Shown here: positions 24,098 to 32,298 of the stretch, one piece after another | Layout of the letters: each line of letters opens with the position of its first letter | Numbering within the stretch: the stretch's first letter is position 1 | Assembly (NCBI GenBank): GCA_050250575.1 | Contig: JBFWOJ010000015.1 | Location: 21,247 to 85,246, forward strand | From: SHVO01 sp050250575 | GTDB taxonomy: Bacteria; Pseudomonadota; Alphaproteobacteria; Rhodospirillales; Rhodospirillaceae | DNA length: 64,000 nucleotides | Reading direction: 5' to 3' | The notes under the pieces: model-generated | The model's input: the letters and a program-made list of their open reading frames with translations, nothing else | Told to the model about the DNA's origin: nothing | Databases searched by the model: none | Made by a program: the position numbers and the translations under genes

Positions 24098-24863
24098 AGA
24101 AGGCCTCCATCAGAGGGTCCGGCGCCAGGAGATTGGGGTCTGTTTCCCCTCGCCCGACGGCATGAAATTCCGGATGCCACTGCACGCCGAGAATGAACGA
24201 TGAGCCTGTCCCGCGCACGGCTTCGATCACCCCGTCGTCCGAATAAGCCTCGGCCTTCAGGTTGTCGCCCAGCTTCTTGATCCCCTGGTGATGGATCGAA
24301 TTGACGCGCGGCGTGCGCGCGTCGCGATACAGCTCGCCAAGCCAGGAGTTCGGCGCGAACGTGAGATCGTGGACATGACCGTCGTAGGCTTCGGTGGTGT
24401 GCGGATATTTGGCCGCGCCTTGATGCTGAAGATCCTGAAACAACGTGCCGCCGTGGGCGACATTGATCAGCTGCAGGCCGCGGCAGATGCCGAAGATCGG
24501 CTTACCGGCCGCGACGAAGGCGTGTAGCAGCTCGAGCTCGAAAGAATCGCGCACGGCGTCGACCGGACCCAGCACGGGCATCGGCTCCTCGCCGTACACG
24601 CTGGGATGAATATCGGCGCCGCCCTGAAGGATGAGACCGTCGAGCGCCTTGGCGTAGTCGGCCACGTCGATCTGCGAGCGGCGGATGATGCTTTTGCGCT
24701 CGACCGTCGGCACCATCACCACGAGATGGCCGAGAGACATCACCCAGTGGGCGACCGACTGCTCCAGATACTGGAGCGTCTTGCCCGCGAAACCCAGGCG
24801 CCCGGGCGGGTCGCGCAGGATGCGGGGGGATATGCCGATCAAAAGGCGTTCTGGGGCGGACAT
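24060..24863 (-). CDS. Gamma-glutamyl-type class I glutamine amidotransferase (PuuD family)
   Basis: A 267-residue class I amidotransferase-like protein. The nucleophile is in FGICRGLQLINV, the His in GVQWHPEF with the following Glu, and LDGLILQGGADIHP is the PuuD-type signature. Such enzymes hydrolyse gamma-glutamyl amides, for example gamma-glutamyl-GABA in putrescine breakdown. It is convergent with the carboxylate-amine ligase gene. The window also has GABA catabolism 27 kb away, but no direct link is visible. The start at 24863 gives MSAPERLLIGISPRI, a good fit. Confidence 0.88.
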   Translation of the reverse strand: MSAPERLLIGISPRILRDPPGRLGFAGKTLQYLEQSVAHWVMSLGHLVVMVPTVERKSIIRRSQIDVADYAKALDGLILQGGADIHPSVYGEEPMPVLGPVDAVRDSFELELLHAFVAAGKPIFGICRGLQLINVAHGGTLFQDLQHQGAAKYPHTTEAYDGHVHDLTFAPNSWLGELYRDARTPRVNSIHHQGIKKLGDNLKAEAYSDDGVIEAVRGTGSSFILGVQWHPEFHAVGRGETDPNLLAPDPLMEAFFSAASAARRRAS

Positions 24864-25042
24864 TTGAGGGGAGGTTGTGGCGGGCTCGTTCTGATTTAAC
24901 TCGCGAAGCTAAAGAAGGTCTCGGAGAAGGTTCTTTTGCTCTTCCAGAGGCCTGGGAAAATTCCTTCCGCGGAGCGCTTTTCAGGAGGATTCATGGCGTT
25001 TTCGCTGTTCCCCCCGATTTGCGCGGCAGGTAGATCAACCTC

Positions 25043-25222
25043 ATGACCGTAATTTTGAACACCTATCGTCTCCGCGCCGCCGAGTGCCTCGAACAGGCCC
25101 GCCGCGCCCGCGATGAAGACGACAAGGCCGCCTTCCTCGAGATGGCCGAAGAGTGGCTGTCGCTGGCGGCGAGCCGCGACGCCGTGCCTCCCCCGGCGCC
25201 GGTGTTCACTCTGGTCGGTTAG
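25043..25222 (+). CDS. Small helical-hairpin protein, family member 4
   Basis: A 59-residue protein with AECLEQARRARDEDDKAAFL, then EMAEEWLSLAASRD. It fits the two-helix pattern of the genes at 21218, 21411 and 21621. A short Pro-rich end (PPPAPVF) follows. It converges on the MFS gene and overlaps its stop by four bases, and that MFS protein carries the same hairpin as a C-terminal domain. The function is unknown. Confidence 0.6.
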   Translation: MTVILNTYRLRAAECLEQARRARDEDDKAAFLEMAEEWLSLAASRDAVPPPAPVFTLVG

Positions 25223-26571
25223 GGCGCGCTGACGTCCTCGCGCCGGGCCGCGTCCGCCAAGCGTTCCCAGTCCTCCGCCACCCTGAGCCAGCCGCGGCGT
25301 GTTTCGCCTTCCGCCTTGCCCGCCTGCACGCGTGCATCTTCGGCTTTGCGCATGTACCAGGACGCGCGCGCCTCGCGGCTTTCCGCAAGAGCAGCGGCGC
25401 TGGGCGCAAGGCGCGGCAAAATCTCCTCGAACGGAACGAAGATCATGCGGCGCAGGGCGAAGAGGCCCAGCGCCGGGCCGGGCAATAGCAGCCAGGCGAC
25501 CTTATCGCCGAGCGCGGGATAGGCCTTGGTGGCGATCAGGATGGAAACAATGGTGATGGCAAAGCCGATGCTGGTCTGCAGCGCGAGCGAGCTTCCGACG
25601 AGCGTCGGCGGACAATGCCGCGCCGCGAGAGCGGAAAATTGCGGTGAGTCCGCGATCACGGCGGCGCCCCAGATCAGGAGCGCGGCGAGCTTGACTGCAA
25701 CGGGCGCATCGGTGAGGAACGGATAACCGAGGCACATCAGGCCCGACATCGCGAGCGCGGCGCCGGCGACGCGTTCAGAGCCTATGTCGCGAGTGAGATT
25801 GCCGCCGCGGATGCAGCCGATCGCCCCGACCGCAATGACGGCGAAGGAGAGCGCCCAGATGGTGCCTGGCTGGTCCAAGGCACCGCCGTCGACCGCGCCG
25901 GCAACGAGCAGGGGCACGAGAGTCCAGAATGCGTAGAGCTCCCACATATGGCCGTAGTAGCCGAAGGCGGTGTCGCGGAAGCGCGGAATCTTGAAGGCCT
26001 GTAAGAAGCCGGCGGCCTTCAGTTTGACGACGGCAGCCGGAACCGCGGTGTCACCTACCTTCAGAACGATGGCGGCGGCGATGACGGCGAGCGCCGAGGA
26101 TACGAGGACCGCCGATTGCCAAGCCGAGAGGTCGCCGAGGGCGCGGACACCGAGCGGCAGCGCGGTGCCGAGGGTGAGCATGCCTACCAGCAGGCCGAGG
26201 GTTTGGCCGGCGCGTCCCGGCGCCCAAGCGACCGCCAGTTTCATACCGATGGGATAGACGCCCGCCAGCGCCCAGCCGACGAGAACGCGAAAGACCAACT
26301 GCACGAAAGGTGCGCCGTCGGCGGAGACGAAGCAAATATTGAACAGGGCGCCAAGCACGGCAGAGACCGCAAAAACGCGGGAGGGCCGGAAACGATCGGC
26401 CAGACCACCAAAGGAGAACAGAAGCGTCCCGAAGATGAAACCGCCTTGCACCGCGGTCGTCATGGCGCCGAGATAGGCGGCCGACACCGCACCGGTGGCG
26501 ACGTTCGCACTGAACCACAAGGACGTGGCCAGCAGTTGCGCGAGCGCAATGAGTATGGTTTGCCTGGTCAC
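25219..26571 (-). CDS. MFS transporter with C-terminal helical-hairpin tail
   Basis: A 450-residue MFS protein with about twelve membrane segments. LLATSLWFSANVATGAV, GFIFGTLLFSFGGLADRFRP and GMLTLGTALPLG are typical. After the last membrane segment is a cytoplasmic tail of about 60 residues with SWYMRKAEDARVQAGKAEGE, then WLRVAEDWERLADA, which matches the small helical-hairpin proteins in this window. The substrate is unknown. I start at a GTG at 26571, which has GAGGGAA before it; a TTG at 26592 has no ribosome site. The tail is unusual for MFS proteins and may be regulatory or protein-binding. Confidence 0.82.
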   Translation of the reverse strand: MTRQTILIALAQLLATSLWFSANVATGAVSAAYLGAMTTAVQGGFIFGTLLFSFGGLADRFRPSRVFAVSAVLGALFNICFVSADGAPFVQLVFRVLVGWALAGVYPIGMKLAVAWAPGRAGQTLGLLVGMLTLGTALPLGVRALGDLSAWQSAVLVSSALAVIAAAIVLKVGDTAVPAAVVKLKAAGFLQAFKIPRFRDTAFGYYGHMWELYAFWTLVPLLVAGAVDGGALDQPGTIWALSFAVIAVGAIGCIRGGNLTRDIGSERVAGAALAMSGLMCLGYPFLTDAPVAVKLAALLIWGAAVIADSPQFSALAARHCPPTLVGSSLALQTSIGFAITIVSILIATKAYPALGDKVAWLLLPGPALGLFALRRMIFVPFEEILPRLAPSAAALAESREARASWYMRKAEDARVQAGKAEGETRRGWLRVAEDWERLADAARREDVSAP

Positions 26572-26693
26572 GATTTCCCTCGTCCCCGTCAAAATCTAGA
26601 CGAATTAGGGACAGGTGACACGAGCCTTGAGCGGTTGACACACCGGCGGTTTGCGAATCTCATAGGAAACGTAGGGAAACAAAGAATCGAAAA

Positions 26694-26933
26694 GTGCCGG
26701 TGGCCGATCCCGTCAAAGACCTGATGGCGCTTGCGCGCGCGACCCCTGACCCACGCATCGTATCCAATTGGATCGCCGCGTATCTTGGGAAACGGCCGCT
26801 AGACTCAAAGCGGGACATCCTCAAGAAGCTGGAAGCTGAATTCGCCGCGCGCCAGAACAATATAAATGAGAAACGCGCCGCGGCCCTGATCCTGCGCTGC
26901 GTGCAAAAGGTGGGCGCCAATTTGAGGGCCTGA
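26694..26933 (+). CDS. Small hypothetical protein
   Basis: A 79-residue protein starting at a GTG (MPVADPVKDLMALARATPDP) with SNWIAAYLGKRPLDSKRDIL, rich in Lys, Arg, Leu and Ala, so probably helical and soluble. No known motif. It has no strong ribosome site, and a second GTG two codons later is an equally likely start. The amino acid make-up looks like a real protein, but its size and isolation make the call uncertain. Confidence 0.45.
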   Translation: MPVADPVKDLMALARATPDPRIVSNWIAAYLGKRPLDSKRDILKKLEAEFAARQNNINEKRAAALILRCVQKVGANLRA

Positions 26934-27154
26934 CGGTGGCATCGCGCAGCCGGGATCGATAGTCTCAAGCTCCTTCCATGCACCTCCGCCGCGCTGATAG
27001 ATTGCCCGATTAAGGCGATCTTCGCCGCAGAGATGGCACCACTATTTCTCACGGCCTCGGCGCTGCTCCTTGCCTTTTGAGCCAAGAGCAGCGGGTCAGA
27101 GGCTTGCCTCCGGAGCTGTCGGCGCACGCCGTGGCTGTCGCCGTTCACGCCCGC

Positions 27155-27571
27155 TTACGGCTTCAATGGCCGGAAACCTTCGACTTCGATCGCGTGCGGA
27201 TCGGCCGGGAAGTCGTGGTAGCGCAAATAGACCGGCTGTCCTTTATAGGCCCACTGCGGCTTGCCGTCAGACCGCTGGATCACGGTCCAGCTTCCGACCT
27301 TCTTGCCGGTGTCTTGCGCCGCTGCTGTCAGCGGAGGCCAGACGGAGCTGCAGCGCGCGTCGCAGTTCGAACGGTCGCGCGCGTCCCGCTGCGAGGTGTA
27401 CAAGGTGGTGAGTTGAGGGAAGGACTTGTAAGCCCATTCTCCGGTCGACCCGTCCTGGGACAGGGCGACAACACCAGGATGTTCCTTGTTGGCGGGTTCG
27501 GCCTGGCCGGCGACCTCCGAGGGAAGGACCAGGACGCTGGAAAAGACAATCGAGAGCGCGAGCGCTTTCAT
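27155..27571 (-). CDS. Secreted COG4315-type lipoprotein-repeat protein
   Basis: A 138-residue protein with signal peptide MKALALSIVFSSVLVLPSEV. The C-terminal part has the repeat end WTVIQRSDGKPQWAYKGQPV followed by YLRYHDF. This matches the repeats in the 62343 protein and the COG4315/PF03640 lipoprotein-repeat family (Y-x-F/W/Y-x-x-D type). Here one repeat is seen with two cysteines in DARDRSNCDARCSSVWPPL. The family is secreted or anchored outside the cytoplasm, and no activity is known. GGAGGAGG before the ATG at 27571 is a strong ribosome site. Confidence 0.78.
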   Translation of the reverse strand: MKALALSIVFSSVLVLPSEVAGQAEPANKEHPGVVALSQDGSTGEWAYKSFPQLTTLYTSQRDARDRSNCDARCSSVWPPLTAAAQDTGKKVGSWTVIQRSDGKPQWAYKGQPVYLRYHDFPADPHAIEVEGFRPLKP

Positions 27572-27778
27572 GTGACCTCCTCCGTGATGTGATCAACCCC
27601 AGCCGGACGCTATCTCCCGTCGGTTCGTGGAGGCGGAAATTATAGCCGAGATGCGCTCGCGCCCGCCCACGCTGTCTGCGCAGTGCTGCGGCGCGATCTA
27701 TGCGATTCTTCGAGGTGTAGTCGGGCCAAAGGCTACCAGCACGCGACCTGGCGGCAGGCCTTACAGCCGCGCCAGATG

Positions 27779-27804
27779 AAACAACCGCGGGTGTGACCCC
27801 GCGG
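27779..27804 (-). terminator. Possible terminator after the dienelactone hydrolase gene
   Basis: CCGCGGG (27785-27791) pairs with CCCGCGG (27798-27804) around a six-base loop. Read on the minus strand, the stem is followed by TTGTTT. It lies about 26 bases past the stop of the dienelactone hydrolase gene. The T tract is weak, so it may be only a partial terminator. Confidence 0.5.
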
Positions 27805-27829
27805 CTTCGTCGCTTGCCTGATTGGACGG

Positions 27830-28756
27830 CTAGGCCGGGACTTCCCGGGCGTGGGTGTTGAACCAGGCAATGGTCCGCGTCCAGGCTTGATCGGCTGTGA
27901 CCTTGTTGTAGCGCTCCGGTGTCGCGTCGTTGAAGAAGCCGTGCACGGAGTTGGGATAGACGTGTGCTTCGTAGCGGATCTTGTTTTTCTTCAGCTCGCC
28001 CTCCTGCTGAGGGAAGAGCGCCATCAGGTTCTTATCGAGCGCGCCATGGTGAACGAGGATCGCGGCCTTGATCTTGGGCACGTCCTCCGGCTTGGTCTGG
28101 GCGCCATAGAACGGCGCGGCGGCGGCGAGCTCGTCACCCATCATGCCGGCCAAGGTGTTGGAGAGCCCGCCGCCGAAACAGAAGCCGGTGGCGCAGATCT
28201 TGCCCGTGCAATCCGGGCGCGCTTTTAACCACTGGGCCGCAGCAAGGAAATCATTGGTGCGCTTGGCCGCGTCCAGCTTGCTGAAAAGTTCGCCGCCGCG
28301 GAAATCGTCGCCGGGATAACCGCCGACCGAGGACAAGGCGTCCGGCGCAAAGGCCATGAAGTTCTCCAGGGCGAAACGGCGCGCAACGTCTTCGGTGTGC
28401 GGATTAAGGCCGCGGTTTTCATGGATGACGATAACACCGGGCAGTTTCGCCGGCGTCGCGGTGCGCGTGTCGGCGCTGAAGGGACGCACGAGATAGCCTT
28501 TGATGTAGCCGTGGCCGTCGGGCGACGGCACGGTGACATAGCTCGCCTTGATGCGCTCGTCGTCCTTGCGGATCTGCTGTCCGAGGGCGTAGTCCGGCAT
28601 CAGCGCCTGAACCATGGCGGCGACGGTGAGACCGCCGACGGCATACCTGCCGAGACCCTCCATGAAGGCGCGGCGGGTGATTTCGCCGTGAATGAACTGC
28701 GAATAAAGCTCGACGGCTTCCGCAGGCATCTTTTTGCGCGCGGTGATGTGAGTCAT
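27830..28756 (-). CDS. Dienelactone hydrolase family protein, exported
   Basis: A 308-residue alpha/beta hydrolase. The N-terminal segment ITRRAFMEGLGRYAVGGLTV looks like a twin-arginine signal. The nucleophile is a Cys in ICATGFCFGGGLSNTLAG, the acid an Asp in HHGALDKN, and the His is in NSVHGFF, so the Cys-Asp-His triad is complete. VIVIHENRGLNPHTEDVARR forms the oxyanion-side loop. Members open dienelactones or carboxymethylenebutenolide; here the substrate is unknown and the enzyme acts outside the cytoplasm. AAGGGGA before the ATG at 28756 sets the start; an ATG 20 codons earlier is less likely. Confidence 0.88.
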   Translation of the reverse strand: MTHITARKKMPAEAVELYSQFIHGEITRRAFMEGLGRYAVGGLTVAAMVQALMPDYALGQQIRKDDERIKASYVTVPSPDGHGYIKGYLVRPFSADTRTATPAKLPGVIVIHENRGLNPHTEDVARRFALENFMAFAPDALSSVGGYPGDDFRGGELFSKLDAAKRTNDFLAAAQWLKARPDCTGKICATGFCFGGGLSNTLAGMMGDELAAAAPFYGAQTKPEDVPKIKAAILVHHGALDKNLMALFPQQEGELKKNKIRYEAHVYPNSVHGFFNDATPERYNKVTADQAWTRTIAWFNTHAREVPA

Positions 28757-28945
28757 GCGTGATCCCCTTCCCTGATGGACGGCCTCGATTATGGAGGGTC
28801 CACGCCTGATGTCCACGGGGCGGTGGTGCCGACGGACGCCTTAATCGAGGCTTCCGGCTTGTTACATAGGAGGACGTGCGGGCTCGCCGCCGTAGATCTC
28901 ATTGAAACTTCTTGTCCGGGCCAATAGTAGGCGCGTCCGCGGATT

Positions 28946-29560
28946 TCAGGGGATGTTGCATGCGTTAAGGATCGTTTCCGTGTCCACCGTCTCGATCTGG
29001 TAGCTGAACCTGTTGTCGTACAGCGCGACCAGACTGTCGTGGCCTTCGTCGGACGAACTGCACACCGCGTCGGTGACGAGGACCACGCGGTACCCGATGT
29101 CGATGGCGCTCATGACCGTGGCGAGCACGCATACGTCGGTCTCACCCCCGGTGATCACGAGGGTATCGGCCCTCAGCCCGCGCAGTTCGTCATGCAGGTT
29201 GGGATTGGTGAAGGCGGAATAACCCGCCTTGTCGATGACGCGCGCCGGCGGAACGAGTTTCGTGAGCACAGGCATAAGCTCAAGGAGCTCCGGGTGCAGA
29301 TTCTGGAGTGTGACCTCGCGCCAGTGCTCATAATAGCGCCGCCATGCGCCCGGCATGTCCTGGGGTTTTTCCGGCGGGATGAAGCGGGTGAAGATGGTGC
29401 GCGCCGCCATGGCTTCGGCAATGGCGGTGATGCGCGGCAAGGACGCCGCCATCCACGGCACCGGCCAAATGCCGTCGGGCGCGAACAGCCGCTGCATGTC
29501 GATGCAGAGGTGAATGGTCGAGGCCGGCAGCGGTCCGAACTTAAGGCCGGAGGCTTTAAT
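28946..29560 (-). CDS. Isochorismatase-like cysteine hydrolase, non-standard start
   Basis: A cysteine hydrolase of the isochorismatase fold. From the first ATG at 29497 the product is 183 residues (MQRLFAPDGIWPVPW and on), with the Lys in VIDKAGYSAFTNPN (residue 90) and the nucleophile in GGETDVCVLATVM (Cys 123). That version begins after the catalytic Asp, which is encoded just upstream as LCIDMQ. The frame stays open through GLKFGPLPASTIHLCIDMQ, which matches the family N-terminus, but no ATG, GTG or TTG lies there. ATT at 29560 or CTG at 29530 could start it. I give the ATT start as the most complete; the gene may instead be 5'-truncated, since the end of a terminator repeat lies 12 bases before. 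Confidence 0.7.
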   Translation of the reverse strand: MKASGLKFGPLPASTIHLCIDMQRLFAPDGIWPVPWMAASLPRITAIAEAMAARTIFTRFIPPEKPQDMPGAWRRYYEHWREVTLQNLHPELLELMPVLTKLVPPARVIDKAGYSAFTNPNLHDELRGLRADTLVITGGETDVCVLATVMSAIDIGYRVVLVTDAVCSSSDEGHDSLVALYDNRFSYQIETVDTETILNACNIP

Positions 29561-29572
29561 GGGAGGACTTTC

Positions 29573-29620
29573 AAAACAAAAAAGCCCCTCACCCTGCCCT
29601 CACCCGCATGCGGGAGAGGG
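29573..29620 (-). terminator. REP-like palindrome and terminator after the 29638 gene
   Basis: The palindrome at about 29597-29620 (CCCTCACCCGC with GCGGGAGAGGG) is followed, on the minus strand, by a run rich in T (complement of AAAACAAAAAAG at 29573-29584). The palindrome and its CCCCTCACCCTGCC flank resemble a repeat common between genes of many alphaproteobacteria. It ends the 29638 gene and lies at the very start of the cysteine hydrolase. Confidence 0.7.
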
Positions 29621-29637
29621 CATTTAGGATTGGGACT

Positions 29638-29928
29638 CTACTTGCGGCGCGAGGCGGCGGCTTTGCGCGCGGCTTTTTTGCGCGTGGCTTTTTTCGCGGC
29701 GCTTTTCTTCGCCGCTTTCTTTGCGCCTTTGCGCGCGGGGGCTTTGTTGGTCTTCTTGCCGCGGCCCGAGCCGCTCTTCTTGCCGCCGCCGTCCATGGCG
29801 TTGACGGTCGCCCAGGCGCGCGATTCGGCCTCCTTATGGCTGACGCCCTTCTTCTCGTAGCCTTCTTCGATGTGTTCGGCCTGGCGCTTCTGTTTGTTGG
29901 TGTAGGCGGATTTAGAGCCGCGGGGCAT
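29638..29928 (-). CDS. Small basic protein with histone-H1-like Lys/Ala tail
   Basis: A 96-residue protein. The first half, MPRGSKSAYTNKQKRQAEHI and on to KEAESRAWATVNAMDGGGKK, is a conserved small domain often called plasmid stabilisation protein. The second half is nearly all Lys, Ala, Arg and Ser (AKKSAAKKATRKKAARKAAA), like histone H1 tails or other bacterial DNA-compacting proteins. DNA binding is likely, but the function is not known. The start at 29928 has GGAG upstream. It is next to the SOS mutagenesis genes but on the opposite strand. Confidence 0.78.
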   Translation of the reverse strand: MPRGSKSAYTNKQKRQAEHIEEGYEKKGVSHKEAESRAWATVNAMDGGGKKSGSGRGKKTNKAPARKGAKKAAKKSAAKKATRKKAARKAAASRRK

Positions 29929-30034
29929 ATGGGAGACTCCTTTGCCGTGATGCCGGTAAGGCAACGGTCACTTAGGGGGAAAGTTCCAATAAATTCAGGC
30001 GTTTGGCAGCCAGCCTTGACTCCCGCGACCACTA

Positions 30035-30049
30035 GAACAAAACTAGAAC
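30035..30049. promoter_or_regulatory. LexA (SOS) box of the alphaproteobacterial type
   Basis: GAAC at 30035-30038 and GAAC at 30046-30049 are spaced by seven bases (AAAACTA). This is the GAAC-N7-GAAC direct repeat read by LexA in alphaproteobacteria. It lies 31 bases before the imuA start, which suits repression of the imuA-imuB-dnaE2 operon until DNA damage. Confidence 0.85.
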
Positions 30050-30079
30050 AAACCAGAGGATGAATAATGGACGCAGAGA

Positions 30080-30847
30080 ATGGATACAGGCAGGAAAACT
30101 GCCGTTCTCAAGGACTTACGGGAGCGTATCCACCGCCTTGAGCGGCTGGAGAGTCCGGCACGGCACGGCACGCTGGAAGCGCTGCCGTTTGCGATTCCCG
30201 CACTCGACGGCCTGTGGCCGGAAGGTGGTCTTCCGACGTGCGCGCTGCATGAAGTCAACGGCACGGGCGTGAGCGGCTTTGCCGCCGCCACCGCTTTCGC
30301 CGCCGCGATCGCCGGACGGCTGTCAAAGCCGGTGGTGTGGTGCACCACCTGGCCCGATTTCTATGCGCCGGGCCTTGCTCAGGTCGGCCTTCCGGCCACG
30401 CGCCTGTGCGTGGTGCGCGCCCGTTCGGAGAAAGAGGTCCTGGCGGCGATGGAGGAAGCGTTGCGCCACGCCGCCGTGGGGTGCGTGATCGGCGAGACGC
30501 CGAAGCTCAATCTCACCACCAGCCGGCGTTTGCAGCTGGCGGCCGAGAGCGGGGCGAGCCTCGCGATTACTTTGAGGCGCCGCAAGAAAGACGCCGAACT
30601 CGAACCGATCGCCGCGGCGACACGGTGGAAGGTCAGCGCGGCGCCGTCGTCGCCGCATCGCCTTGCGCACCTGAAGGCCCTTCCCGGCCGCGGCCGCTGG
30701 ACATTGGAACTGCTGCGCTCGCGCAGCGGACATACTGGAATTTGGAACGTGGAAGTCCCCGATGCGCAGGGTTATCTGCATCTTCCTTCCGCATTGGCCG
30801 ATGGAATTGAGGCTGCGCCGCCTGCAAGACTCAGAATTGCAGGATAA
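30080..30847 (+). CDS. imuA: ImuA, SOS mutagenesis factor
   Basis: A 255-residue RecA-like protein of the ImuA family, which works with ImuB and DnaE2 in translesion synthesis. Motifs are ALHEVNGTGVSGFAAATAFA and KPVVWCTTWPDFYAPGLAQ, followed by RARSEKEVLAAMEEALRHAA. It lacks a normal Walker A lysine pattern, as other ImuA proteins do. The LexA box is 31 bases upstream, and imuB starts 86 bases before the imuA stop, so the two overlap and are coupled. The start at 30080 is one of three close ATGs. Confidence 0.92.
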   Translation: MDTGRKTAVLKDLRERIHRLERLESPARHGTLEALPFAIPALDGLWPEGGLPTCALHEVNGTGVSGFAAATAFAAAIAGRLSKPVVWCTTWPDFYAPGLAQVGLPATRLCVVRARSEKEVLAAMEEALRHAAVGCVIGETPKLNLTTSRRLQLAAESGASLAITLRRRKKDAELEPIAAATRWKVSAAPSSPHRLAHLKALPGRGRWTLELLRSRSGHTGIWNVEVPDAQGYLHLPSALADGIEAAPPARLRIAG

Positions 30848-32264
30848 GCCGGTCGTCATCGCCAATCTGGAAGACCAACAACGCATGGTGCTGGCGGTGA
30901 ACGCGATCGCCGCTGCGGACGGCATCACGCCGGGTCTTGCGCTGGCGCATGCGCGCGCGGTGCAGCCGGCGCTGATCGCGTTGCCCGCACAGCCGCTCGA
31001 CGACGCGCGGGCGCTGGACCGTCTGGCGTCGTGGTGCCTGCGCTACAGCCCCCTGGTTTCGCCCTGCGCGCCTGACAGCATCTGGATCGATGCCACCGGC
31101 GCCGCGCATCTGTTCGGCGGCGAAGAGAAGATGCTGACGACCATCAAAGGCGCAATGGCGGATCATGGCCTCACCGCCCGTGTGGCCATGGCAACGACGC
31201 CGGGCGCGGCGTGGGCGCTCTCACACTTCGGGAAAGAGTCGATCACCGTCAGCACCGCGCCGGCGGATGTGAACCCGCTGCCGATCACGGCGCTGCGGCT
31301 CGACCTCGAGATCGTGCGCAGTCTGTGGCGCGTCGGCCTCAAAACCATCGCCGATGTCCGCCGCATGCCGCGCGCAAGCCTGCCCAAGCGTTTCGGCAAA
31401 CAGCTGCTCGCGCGGCTCGATCAGGCTCTCGGTTACGCCCCGGAAGCCATCGAAGCGGTGCTGCCGCCGCTCGCCAAGCGCAAACGTCTTACGTTTGCCG
31501 AACCGATCGGCACGGCCGAAGATCTGAAGCGCGCCATCGGGATCCTGGCGCCGCAATTATGCGCCGAGCTTGAGAAAACACAGGAAGGCGCCCGGAAGCT
31601 CGATCTTCTGTTCTTCCGCACCGACAACCGGGTCGAGACGATCCGCATCTCCCTCGCGCGCCCTTCCCGCAATCCTGCACATTTCGAGAAGCTGCTATCA
31701 GACAAGGTCGAGACCGTGGACCCGGCCTTCGGCATAGAGGCCGCAGTGCTGACGGCCTGGCGGGTGGAACAGCTGTGGCCGAAACAAACGGATGTGGAGA
31801 GCGGGCTGGCGGGCGGGGCCGGGGATATCTCAGACCTCGTGGACTCGCTCGCCAATCAAATCGGCGTCCGCAATGTCTATCGCGTCGCTGCCCGTGCCAG
31901 CGACATCCCCGAGCGCGCGGAAAAACATGTGGACGCGGTGGAGAGGACGGTTGGCACATGGCCGGCGCATCTGCCGCGCCCCATACGTCTGTTCGCCTCG
32001 CCCGAGCCGGTCGAAGTGATGGCGCTGATGCCCGACTACCCCCCGGCGAAATTCACCTGGCGCGGAGAGAGCCGTCTGATCAAACGCGCCGATGGGCCGG
32101 AGCGCGTGTTCGGCGAGTGGTGGCAGGATCCGCGGGAGGTGGCCGAAGTGCGCGATTACTTCCGCATCGAGGACGAAGCGGGCGAGCGCCTCTGGCTGTA
32201 TCGCGACGGCAGATTGACGGCGGAGAATAGGTATCGGTGGTTCGTTCATGGAGTGTTTGCGTGA
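30762..32264 (+). CDS. imuB: ImuB, inactive Y-family polymerase partner
   Basis: A 500-residue Y-family polymerase relative. It has CIFLPHWPMELRLRRLQDSE in place of the usual D-x-D start, so the first catalytic acidic residue is missing, as in all ImuB proteins, which are non-catalytic adaptors. Further on, DSIWIDATGAAHLFGGEE and VAMATTPGAAWALSHFG are conserved in the group. The stretch VEQLWPKQTD may be the beta-clamp-binding motif. It links ImuA and DnaE2 to the clamp. It begins inside imuA and ends 34 bases before dnaE2. Confidence 0.93.
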   Translation: MRRVICIFLPHWPMELRLRRLQDSELQDKPVVIANLEDQQRMVLAVNAIAAADGITPGLALAHARAVQPALIALPAQPLDDARALDRLASWCLRYSPLVSPCAPDSIWIDATGAAHLFGGEEKMLTTIKGAMADHGLTARVAMATTPGAAWALSHFGKESITVSTAPADVNPLPITALRLDLEIVRSLWRVGLKTIADVRRMPRASLPKRFGKQLLARLDQALGYAPEAIEAVLPPLAKRKRLTFAEPIGTAEDLKRAIGILAPQLCAELEKTQEGARKLDLLFFRTDNRVETIRISLARPSRNPAHFEKLLSDKVETVDPAFGIEAAVLTAWRVEQLWPKQTDVESGLAGGAGDISDLVDSLANQIGVRNVYRVAARASDIPERAEKHVDAVERTVGTWPAHLPRPIRLFASPEPVEVMALMPDYPPAKFTWRGESRLIKRADGPERVFGEWWQDPREVAEVRDYFRIEDEAGERLWLYRDGRLTAENRYRWFVHGVFA

Positions 32265-32298
32265 CGGCTGCTTTCCCCACTGACAGAGCGAGTGCTTA

